Source of the DNA: Girardinichthys multiradiatus
Lineage: Eukaryota; Chordata; Actinopteri; Cyprinodontiformes; Goodeidae
Direction: 5' to 3'
Assembly (NCBI RefSeq): GCF_021462225.1
Contig: NC_061817.1
Coordinates: 10,079,327-10,143,326 of the forward strand
Length of the DNA: 64,000 bases
The translations under genes and the position numbers were made by a program. Shown in pieces: positions 24,954 through 36,900 of the stretch (its first letter is position 1; every line of letters starts with the position of its first letter). The notes under the pieces were generated by a model. It searched no databases. It was not told where the DNA came from and saw nothing but the letters and a program-made list of their open reading frames with translations.

Positions 24954-27900
24954 CTAAGATGTTGACATTCTAAAATGTTCTTTGTTCATCTTCCACCTGC
25001 TTTATTTATATATCATTTCTATATCTTTTTTCTCTATAACTGTCTCTCCATCTTTCTTATTTCTCCATCTTTCTGTCTCTTTCTTTATCACATCTTTCAT
25101 CTGTTTTTGTCTCTTTCCATCTTGTATGTATTTATTTACCAAGCTCTGTCTTTTAAAGCCAGGAGGATTATTTCCCCTCGAACAGCCAAGCCAGTCAAAA
25201 GCTTTTATTCTGTGGTGACTGGACTTTGGCTGCGTGTCAGGGTCAGAGCATGAAACACTTGGGCTATTTTGTCTACTTGTATCTTCGCCATATGTACCAG
25301 GAGTAGGATAGTTAGCCGTGCTGCAATCAAAACAAAATTTGGGTTCATCTGTGTCACACATCCAAGAATTACCCCTACTGACTGGTGATATGTACCTGTC
25401 ACCTTGGAAATAAAATATTAAATGTTTCCACATACCCCTTGCAATGTGCTCACGTACCACTAGGGGATTGAGGACCCCTGGTTACGAATCACTGCTTTAA
25501 AGGATGGAAACCAACCAATTTACCAACCAGGTCTGCCAAAATGTGTGGTCAAATATTCAGCCAGAATTATACCAGTACCTTGTGGTTGGCTGTGGTTTCC
25601 CTGTAACTTGCTGCTGGCAATCTTTTCCAACTATTAGTGGGGGCGATTGTGTATATGTGAATCTCTATGTATAGCTTTGACCCTAAGTGGATGAGAATAT
25701 TTATCATACATTTAAAAGTGGACACTAAATTTTTTTTTAATTCACTGAATTGCATGTTTTCTTATCAGAAAAAATATTTCAAATGATTCATTAAAAGTCA
25801 AACAATAAGATGAGATTGTGAAAATAATGAGCACATGTAAACATCTGACCAGAACTGTATATCAGATTGCTCATTTTGATCTCGTACAGGGCTTGAACTA
25901 GGACAAATTAACAGGGATCTGATCTGAACTGTCCCACAGGACAGCAGAGTAAAGTATGAGACTGAGGTCCATAACCAGGTAGCAGCTTTGAAGAGGCAGA
26001 GGAGGGGAGGAACTGGCCAGGTATGTTTTTTTTTTTTTCTTTTTCATCGTGGAGGGAAATGTTTTATGTTATGTCTGCACTGCAGTTCAGTTTGCTGTAT
26101 ATCTGCTCTGTCTATTCTGTGTATCCTTAGGACTCTAGTGAGTATGTTCAGTTTGTGAGGGAGAGCCACCGCGAGGCTTTGGAGGAGGAGGAGAGGCGGT
26201 ACCGCTTCCTGGCTGAGAAACACTGTGGCCTCATGCAGTCCATTGGTCAATTTATGAACAAGGTATACAGATGACGTCACCAAGCCTGAATTTTACTGCT
26301 CACAGTAACTTATCTGCTCTTATCTGCCATGTGGATGAGTAACAAATGTCAGTTAGACAACGACTCCTTAAAATAGAACCATTATTAACAAGAGAAGATG
26401 ATGTGAGACTTTAATGGTCTTTGTGTGTACATTTCCCTGTTTGATTCCCAAGAATCAATCCCATTATAGCAGCGTCACAGTTTCCACAGGAGGGATTCCA
26501 TATTAACAGGTTGTGTGTTTGAACTCTGTGCAATCACTGGGAACTCTTAAGCGCCTAAAAGAAGTAGTCCTTCAAATACCACACATAACATACAATAATA
26601 CAGTCAGAATAGTTATACTTATCCTTTTATTACTTACTGTTTTTTAATTTACGACGGGGCTCTCATAAAGCGTATTTGAACTGCACCAGTCATGGAGCAT
26701 GACATCAAATTACCTTAGACATGAGGTTATTTAACCCTCTGCACACATACAGCAGCCTATACACACAATGCAAAATGTGGGACTGCAGTAAAACATGACA
26801 CCTTAGAAAAAACCTATAGCTTGTAAATGAAACAACTGATTACAGGGAATAAGATGTCCAGATGCTGCCCTCATGTGACCACAGTCGCACAATACAAACC
26901 CTTTGCCGACACGTGAACATACTCATGTTAATGACTATGTTTTGCCACTTGGAAAACTTCTAAAGCTGTAAAATCTGATAAAAAAAATTGTTAGGAAGTT
27001 TTCATAATTTTGATCTTAACTAGGCCACTCCTTATATATATTTTTTCTTAACCATTAAGAAGGGGACTTGCTGAGGTTCATTGGATCATTGTCCTTTTGC
27101 ATAAGCCGCATAAGCCAGGTGCACTGGAGCTTGAGGTGACCAACTGATGGACGTTGTCCTCAGGATTTTCTTTTAGAGTGCAGAATTCATGGTTGAATGC
27201 ATGTTCTGTGCACTACATTGTTTAAACATGAATAACAGAGAACAGATCTCAGATGCATTGACATTCTACAAACTAAAGACAACCAGACAATACATCATTA
27301 GTGTGTCAAGAGCAATGTGATACTTCCTCTTATTGATGATGTAACCAATGTTCAAACGCTGGCAGCATATTATTCATTACTGTTATCTTGGTGGTTACTA
27401 ACTGGCTACATTACAGCAGTGCTCTTGGCAACATCAATATTGAAAACTACTAAACACACTCTAACCACCTTAACTGTCTGCCTAAATGGCTGCTTCATAC
27501 CAAAAATCAATGAATGGATCATAAACGATAGCACAAGTTTTAATGCAATTCTTTATATAAGTTTTGAACTGCTTCTTTTCTTAATTACAGTAGAAGGTAG
27601 CTGTGCTACACTGCTAATTCTAGCTTGTATGAGCAGCAGAGAAGCAAATGTTAAGAATGTTTAGAATTAAATCCTTTTTTTTTTTTACATCATTTATATT
27701 TTTATTTATACTTTCCTTTTTTTAGCCTGATCAAAGTTTCTAGGAACGTTAATTTAGTAATAAATGATTTTTGGTTTACCTGTTGTGTAAAAAGACCCAA
27801 CAGGGCCCAACAGTCCCATTTATATTAGTTCGACAAGAACCTACATTTACCTTGCCGCCATGCGCTGTGAGCAAGGTGGCAAGGAAAGGAAAAAGCAGGT

Positions 27901-30900
27901 CTAGAAGTTCCCTGTTAGAGAACTACTAAGAATGTCATCCTTGGGTCACCAATTCCTCTTTTCCATTTACGGTTCCAGCACTGCATAGTTCCACTCCGCT
28001 CGAACCCCCTCTACTAGGCATTAAACCTATTGTGTTTCCATTGATGGCTGGAGGTACAGCTTTGTGTCCCACACAATGTAAATGAAACCCTCATCATCGC
28101 AGATCATGTCCTCCATCGATGAGGATGCAGAATCCAGGCCCCCCTCTCCTCCACGACTCAGATTACGATGGCCATAAATGCCATCCATGATTTTCAACCA
28201 CCACCACTTTTGTTTTGACCCACTCTGCCCATTGTCTGGCCTCAATATTTTTTATTCTCTCTGCTACCTTGGCGAACACTTTCTCATCAGTGAACAGCAA
28301 TCAGTTTATGTCACATTTCAGCCCTGCTCAACCCCAACAGGACCTCCTGCTGAACAGGTACCAAAAAAACCCATCAGGTCCGCAAAGGATAGTAATAAAA
28401 ACGATTGCGAAACGGGCTGAGTAGAGTGGAGCTGGCCAAAGTAGAGCCCATGCAAAAGGGTCATAAGTCTCCATAACAACCATTACCTGTCATCTATATG
28501 CCCATATTTGGTATTAATGCCAGAAAAATAACTTTTTTGTCCTAACAAAACAAATGTGAACATGTAAAGTTTGCTAATCTCTACTGGGAGCTTAACTGTA
28601 ATCAGACTAAGATTGAGTGTTTCGGCAACAATCACTACAAATGGGTCTGGTGTAAGAGGCTGAATTTGTGGAGAAGCTCCTCATGCCCTGGTAACTTTGT
28701 TAGAGTGCCTGACATCATGAGCATTTCAAAAGAGCAGATTCTAAGAAAAAGAGGCCCCATTGCTGCAATGAAGGATGAGTTTATTAAGGAAGTTTATCAG
28801 GAGTGTCATTAAATGTTGCCTGCAGTGCATATTGATTAGCACCTGAAGGAGAAGAAGCGCTGCACTTCCCATGCTGATGATCACTTTTCACACTTTTCTT
28901 TTTCATGAGGCAGACAGGAGGAACTCTCCTGCACAAAGCTGATATGTGGACAGAGGAGGTCGGGGCCACCAGACGACCAGAGGTCAAGCGACCTGCTTCT
29001 GTGGAGAACACTGTAAGGTCAAGAGTGTCAACAACTGACTGAGAAACAAGTTGTTGAGTCTGTGAATTATTTATGTAGAGCTGCAGCCAGGGTGGACAAA
29101 AAGCCTTCAATCCTTTACACCAATGATACTGAGATATTAGCAAGTCATGTTTTTGGTGTGAGTGAATAGAGCCGATCTGCACTCAATTAATCTTTGGAAC
29201 CCAAAAAGCAATTCAAATTTACATCATGTTACATATTGTGTTTGTTTCTAAATTTCTAAAACAAATATTAAATAAAATAAAACCCATGAACGTATAACTA
29301 CATATTATTTGCAATTATTTCATTTACTCGAAGGCACCAGTTTCCACATGAAAAATAATAAATTCCAGCAAGGATTATTCAGTTGCAAGGGCTCCCACTT
29401 GTGGATGGTCTGTAATGTAATTAGACAGAGCCTTCAGAAGAGGATTAAGCCTGCAGCTGCAAAACAGAAAACAAGTTTTGATAATCATGGTATAATTACT
29501 GCACATAAATGTTGAATTTGAATATTATTTTCCTTCCATTTTACAATTAGTGTACCACATAAAATCCCTAATACTTTTATAATTGTGGTTGGAATTTGAC
29601 ACGATATGATTTTATTAGTTTTGCAAGACACTGTAGCTTGTTTTTCCGCAATAAGGAATGAGAGAACGGCTTTGTGTAGCTATGGGGCCATTGAATTGAC
29701 AAACGCATCAAATAGTACTTGGCAATAAAGCTTTTCTGATTTCTGATTTCTGATTTCTAGTGCTAGACTTATGCATAATTACTTGTTTACAGGGAGGAAT
29801 GAGGGCAGAGGACATCAGACAGATCAGAGAGGAGATGTCCCTTGGCAAGATACCATCAAGGGGTGAGTGGGTCTATGTTAAAATATATTGGTTACAACAA
29901 AAGAGATTTTGCAATTAAACCTCTTCAAAAGGTTAATTTTATTTAACCTCTTTATGATTCTGTCAGTGTTCATTTCAGCTCTAAATGACTTGCACCCAGC
30001 ACTCTTGATGAATTCCAGTTTATCTAATTGTTCATAATTATTTCAGTCTTTTATTTCCCCTTTTTTATCCTCATGGTTTTGCATACCACATCCTCATTTG
30101 TACCATTCCTGCAGAACGTCTGTCTAATCATTTAGCTTGCTTATCTAAAGTAAAAAATAGACCCAGTAATGATGAATCAACAACTGACAATAAATAATAT
30201 CAGCAATAATAAATACCCCCCATTCCTCCCCTCTAATATAGTCAACTTTCTGCCCTTCTGAAATGCTGCAAACAGCAGGACTGCAGTCTGACGCTGCCAA
30301 GCTGGTGTTCACTGGAGAGAAAAAAGTGGCACCTTGTTGAGCATAATCAAATTATCTGCATCACCTGCTGCTGAAACAAAGGCAATTAACATGTAGATTT
30401 AGCAGTTTGCTCAAAATCATAATGCATGTAGTTAGGAATAACAATAAATTAGAACTCTATCATGCAAATTCTAACAAAAGATTTAAAATTAAGTTAAGTC
30501 ATTCGCATCTTCTGATGTATAAATTCCTGCTGTTTATCAGCTAGATTTGTGCTTCAGCTAATTGTTTTTTGTGTGTATTGTGTGTATGTATTGTATGTAT
30601 TGCTCCTCCAGCACCTTCTCCAGTGGGAAGCGTTTATCGCTCTCGAGGTGGCGGAGGAGGTGTGTCCATGAGGGCCAGGGTGGCTCACCAGCCCACTGGC
30701 TCCAATCCTACCTTACTGCCCTTCTCCAGGGGACAAATCATCACTGTTCTAGTCCAGCAACCCAAGAACGGCTGGCTCTATGGATACGCTGAAAACAGTT
30801 CATAGTAAGGGACTGTAACTGTGTGTTTGGGTTTGAATGGGTGTAAAAGGGGTGTAAAACTCTAGTCCTAGAGGGCCTGTGTCCTGCAACTTTTAGATGT

Positions 30901-33900
30901 GTCCCTGGTTCAACATACCTGAATCAAATACCTCCTCAGTATACAGTCAAGTTCTTCAGAGTCATGCTAATAAACTAATTATCAGATTCAGGTGTGATGA
31001 AGCAGAGACACATCTAACACTGACATTAACACTCACCATCTGATCCTTCTGATATGATCTTTTCTCTCTGTTTTCTTTGTTTTCAGTCAGGGATGGTTTC
31101 CAGCCTCTTATGTGGAAGAATTTGATGAGCCTCTAATGTTCCAGAGTTCCCGGTAAATGGACCTAGTGATATACACACCCTACAAGTTTAAAATATTCAA
31201 AATCACTTCATACAAAAAATACATAAATTATTTCGTGAGATGTCAGTTATTTTTATTTTTCCAAGATTTCATAAGAATATAGTGAACTTACTCCTGAAAT
31301 GTCAATTTGGAAGGGGAGTAAAAATATGAAACAATGAAAAACTGCTTTGAGTCAGGTGTAAATTTTAGGGATTACTGTGTGGGGTCGTTTTCAGTCCTTT
31401 AGATCCAGTGTAAGAAAGAACTCCTAATTCATCAGCATACCAAGATATTTTGGATAATTTTGGAAATTCCCATAAACACACTTCTAAACCTTGAAGAAAG
31501 CCTTCCTATATGTGTTAAGTCTATTATAGTGATATTGGTGACGGGTGAACATCATATTAGATTCTATGAAAAAAAGGTTAAATATTATATGTATGTGATG
31601 GCAGACAAGCAAATAGCTTTGGCAATATAATGTTCATGCTATACAATTTAAGTGAAAAGCAAACAAAAATTAGTTATTGGCAAAAATAAAATACAAATTT
31701 TAAAAAGCTGCAGTAACATTTTTGCAAACTTTTACAAACAAAGCAACTTTTGATACAGTTTCAGCATTTAAGCTTCTTTATTTTATACTTTCCATCGATT
31801 ATGATGAATGTGACTAGTTGGAAATACAGTTCAGGTGTTCTAGTACAAATTTACCAGCATTTTCTTGCATCCTTTAGCTAAACCCATAGTTTGCAGAGCG
31901 GCTGAAACGGATAAAATAAGCTCATTGTGCAAATCTTCAGGAAAAACTTATATAAACGTCTACAGCATAATAAGGAATCAGTCACAGGAGATTCTGCTTA
32001 AAACAGGTTGTGTACAACATGTGACAACAGTCTCCTATATTCTCCATTTCTCTGGACTCTGGAGTACTGTTGCAAGTCAGAAGCCTGTTCTTAACATCCA
32101 GGCATGCATGGTAAAATCCCCTAAAAACTTGTGGGAAGTGTTGTTCTATTTTGCAATGAAGAACGAGCGACTTTCGACGTTTCTAGACGTGCAAAGCTGG
32201 TAGAATATACCCCGAAAGACTTGCAGCAGTACCTGCATCATAACATATTGATCTATCAATGAAAACTTCAATAATAATTACATCTGGATGAAGTGAGAAA
32301 ATAAAACACTAAACTTGCTGCCCAGAGTTTGACTGAAATAAAAAAAACTAATTGTTTTCAGTTGCTCCAAGGCTGTTCCTGTTATATTTGGGGCTAATGG
32401 CTTTAAAAGAGGGTCAGTTTGAAACTTGAGCCTGGAATGATAAAATTAACTATAGATATTTGGGTGACCCATAGCTGTGAGGAAACCCACACAGAACTGT
32501 TAAGCTATGAGGAAACACTTTTTTTCTGTACTTTGTCACCTATCTATGAAGTAAATATCATACAATTCAAATCTAAAGTCCTCTGTCACAATTTGTACTT
32601 GATCTTATGTTTAAGATGTATAAACTAAAGAAAATCATTAAGCACAAGGGTTAGTAAGCATTAAATGAGGAAGATTTTATGTCTTACATGAGCAAAACTG
32701 CTGAACTGGATTTCTCTCGCCTACATCCAGTAACTCTGGTCTCCTGAGGAGCAGCAGCATGAGCAACTTGCTGGACCAACCAGGAGCTAGCAGTAGCAGA
32801 AGCAGCATTGCCATGAGTAATGTGTTTGACCAGCCAAGACCCAGCAGCAAGACCCCTAGCAGCAGCAAAGGTGGAGCCCCACCTCCTCCACCTCCACTAC
32901 TAACACAATCCTCAAGCGTAAGTAAACAAATGGCGAGCCATGCGATCAAACTGACAGAAATGCTGTCTTAGTCAGAAAACAATCCACAATAAAAAAGTGA
33001 AAATTTAAGTCAGAACCTACCAAAGGAAACACTTTTAGGACGACTAACCATGAATTTTACTGAGGTCTGTGCAGAGCTGAATTCTAAAATGTCATTAACC
33101 AACCAGCATCACAGATCCTCCACCGTAACTTACAATGGCCATGAGGTACTTTCTCATATATTTAGTCTTTGTTTTACGTTAAACCCACCTGGAGTGTTTT
33201 TGAAGAGAAGCTCAATCTTCGCCTGTGGTTCAATGGAAGGAGTAGTCATCTTGCAACGCAAAATTTAAAATTTTCAATTACAGCTTTCTCTGCTACAAAA
33301 TGTAGATCTACCCTTGGGCAAGGCACTTAACCCCCAGCTACGACAGGCTTCCGGTATCAGTGTATGAATATATGAAAATGGTGCAGTGTAAGTGTGTTCG
33401 TGGTTAGCATGAATTCACTATATGAATTCAGTCCATTTACTAATTTTGCCAATATCTGAACAAAGTGGGTTCTGGTCATGCCGTCGTTTCATAACCTTCA
33501 CAGTTTCGGACGTGTTGTACTCAGTTTTATTAGGTACAAAATGGTGCTGTGCTCTGAGGGACATTTCGTACAGACCTTGGTTCTTTTTATATCTGCCAGG
33601 GAGACATTTTGCACTCAGTTTAATGGCTAACAGGTTAAAACCGTTTTTAATCATCTACTCAAACTCCACTGTGAGGAAATGTGCTTTTATGATTTCGGTA
33701 TATAACTGCTAGCAGGAAGGTTTTAATACGCGGTCATATTCTCTTATACTTTGTAAACAATTAACTGGCCCAAATGGCGATAAAGACCAAAACAAATGGA
33801 AATTGGGTGGAATACATAGTTCCCATACAACAATTTTCATTTAAAGGAAATTACTGCATTTAAATACCTATTTACTTTCATTGAAAATTCATCAAAATGC

Positions 33901-36900
33901 TTAAATACAAATGCAAATAAACAGATATGCATTGATTTAAATATATATAGTTTAACTGTATATGAGAAATGGTTTCTTTGCGAGCACAAATGGAAGTAGG
34001 AAGCGGCAATATTGCAATGTGTAGTTACAAAATGGGGACATGAACTGGGCAAGGAGCAAGTTGACCCAGAGTTGACTAAAGCATATGGTTCCAATGAGAG
34101 TTTAGCAAACTTTGACCATATTATAGGCGCAGGGAAGTTTAGGCGAGTTTAGTTTTACTTGTGATCATTTTCAGTCTAAGACAATAAGCCTGGGTCAACC
34201 CCAGGCAACCCAGAAATAATATATGACTAAAGTTCATACAAAGTCTGAATAACTTATAAACGTTTAGTTACATGTATTTAAATGTCAATGGTTGCCAATA
34301 AGTAAGGCACTGCTGATTAGGTTAAAAAAATAAAAATAAAGAAAGACAATTACAAGTTTAAGGCAGATTTGTTTCCCAATGAAATAAATGTTCTTAAATG
34401 AGGGACTTACTTAGCTTTTTAGTTTTACTTTTTATTTTACTTATTATGTTACTTCAAAGAATAATACATTTATTTTAAGGTTTCTTTACGCATCTTACTG
34501 TATGTGTTGAGAATTCTGGGGGAGGTTGTCTTTCAATATTAGTGAAACCTCAGCAGGGGCAACAGTGATCTACAAGAGGAACATCTAGAAAGTAGAGCCG
34601 TCAAGCTCACAAAGGAACCAAATCCATTGACAGACTGAACACAAACCGTGGGAACTAAGTCGCAGTTGAAAGCTGTTCTTTTAATTGTACAGATGCACAC
34701 ACTAGCTCCCTATTTGCAACTATATTGAGTGGGAAAGAGAACAGGCACAAGGTGTAGAGCACAGTGAAGTAAATGTACAGGAGGGATGTGATGTGCAAAT
34801 ATTGCACCATGTCATTTGAGCTGTTTACTCTGCCTTTATGTAAGTGACTTATAAGCAGTGGTCTCAGGGGGACAGTGGGGTACACTTCATTTGTATAAAA
34901 TGGCTTGTGAGCAAACAAAAAGAAAGCGAAGACAAAATAACTTATCCAAAACTCATCATTCATCTCTGTGATTTATATTATTAGTAAAGCAAGGCAAGTT
35001 TATTTGTATAGCACATTTCAGGTACAAGACAATTCAAAGTGCTTTACATTATGACAAAAAACATTAAAAGGTACATTGCACTGGCATGATAAAGGAAAGT
35101 AAAGACAAGCTGGACAACGGATTGAAATGAATAACTTAAACAATATGTAAACTCGACCAAACGAACCCCTTGCAGGAAAATTTAAATCTTTAACCCATTA
35201 ATTGATGCACTCTGTGCTTTTTGATCCATATTTTTCACCCTAAAATCAAATGTTTTTCCTTGGGGAGGAGGTAATTCTTTAGAACCCTTCTGGCCCATAA
35301 CTCGTCTGGGTAATGGGGGAATATTCCTTTAAAACTTGTCCAAGTCTGGACCAAGAGTCAGAGCCTTCTCAGCACTCTGTAACCTTTCCCCTAACTATTG
35401 TCAGGAGAGCCCAGCCACAGTCAGCCATTGAGGGGTCTTCTGCAATGAACTGCTTGTCACTGCATGCAGCCAGGTCCACCTTGCTCAGTTCTAAGGTGGA
35501 AACTCCCAAATTACCTTGGTCCTCAGTAGTAAAATATGTCACCCCTGATTGGCTTTAAAAAAAAATAGATAATATAAAATTAACCAGCCTTTTGACCTTT
35601 TTAAAATGATCCACAAGATATGGCTCGCTTTAAAAGCTGTAAATCCCACCTCTCATAGTGACAAATGATAGCCTTGATGAAGTTCTTTACATGTACTGTA
35701 GATGTATTTGCCCATCTGTCCAGCAGGGGCACTGTGGCAGAGTGCTGTTCTCAATGGCACCTCAGCCTTCTTTCTGGTGGACGCAGGGAGGGAGCTCCAG
35801 CTGCTGATCATGTGAGCCAAAGGGTGGTTTGCAATTCTGTTGCTACTGTTTGGATGCCGATGTGTCATGGTGTACCTTTTATTTTTGCAGCTATTCAGAC
35901 ATAGAAATGGGAATATCTGAATATCCTTATTACTTATGTCCCAAGCATGCAGAGTCAAATATTATGAACATAACTGTTTCAAAGTTTAATTAACTGTAAA
36001 TGCACAATCAAATTAGTAAATTTAGCAGAAAGTTATCAACGCCCTTATATTCCTTTCCCGAAAAAAATCCCAAGCCGAGAATGCTAATTACAAAATAAAC
36101 CCAGAAATGTTTGTGGTCATTTGCCTCTGCATGCTCCCAGTTTCCATTTCTATAGCACAAATTAGCAAATTTGTGCCATTTGAACACAAAGCGAAGTGTG
36201 CGTGTGTGTGAGTGTGTGTGCAGCAGCGTTGTTCACATCAGTGGACAACTTGTAGGAGGACAGATTAAAAGCAGAACTGCTGGAGGGCAGCTAAGTCTCC
36301 ATTAGTGCATGTCAACGATGGTGTTTCTGGTTGGCCCCTTACTAACCTCTGTCCTCTCTAACATCTTTCTGCAGAATTCATCCTTAGAGACGTGGCAGAA
36401 CGTACTCTTCCCAAGGTAAGAATAATAGCCGCAGCCGCGCTCTGAAAGTGGAGGAAAGCTATTAAAATGAATGCCATTCATGATACCATTATATCATGAA
36501 CCCATTAAATCTGAGAACAACAGATGGGGAAACTGATCTTAATGGCACAGAATGACTTCTCTTCCATTAGAGTTTCACACTGAAACAGTTTCAGTTATAA
36601 ACGTTTAGGACCAGTGACTATCAACTTGACTTCAGATGAACAGTTCACTTAATGATGTTTGAAATGTGCCGCTCTTATCACTGGTTGTGACCCGTACCCC
36701 CAGATTCCTAAACATTATTTTAGGTCCGCCCACTTTTCACATATCCCATTTGTCTTTTTCTCTCTCTCTCCCTGCTTCTTCTCTCCTTCCTCCCTTGTAT
36801 TTCACAGGGGTACCAATCCATTTGCTACAGTGAAGCTGAAGCCCACTCACACCAATGACAGATCTGCTCCAGTGCTACATCGGAGATTACTTTTTATATA

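Larger units (their letters stand above)
17831..36807 (+). other. Introns of baiap2l2
   Basis: Twelve introns: 17831-18120, 18197-20477, 20565-22829, 22892-22976, 23049-25939, 26021-26130, 26263-29792, 29863-30611, 30805-31086, 31153-32730, 32918-36374 and 36416-36807. I saw no extra host exons in them. The long ones carry the transposon relics, the hAT MITE and the simple repeats listed separately. Intron 11 also has a widespread fish repeat near 33300-33370 (CCTTGGGCAAGGCACTTAAC). Confidence 0.75.

Noticed and set aside
25002..25460. 152-codon minus-strand frame
   Set aside because: It lies wholly inside a non-autonomous hAT element, has no transposase motif, and is partly encoded by low-complexity DNA.
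27317..27664. 115-codon plus-strand frame with hydrophobic stretches, at first taken for a small membrane protein
   Set aside because: No homologue is recognised, it lies in a transposon-rich intron, and it has no promoter or splice context.
32677..32949. Minus-strand Leu/Gly-rich frame
   Set aside because: It is the antisense shadow of baiap2l2 exon 11 (Ser/Pro codons).
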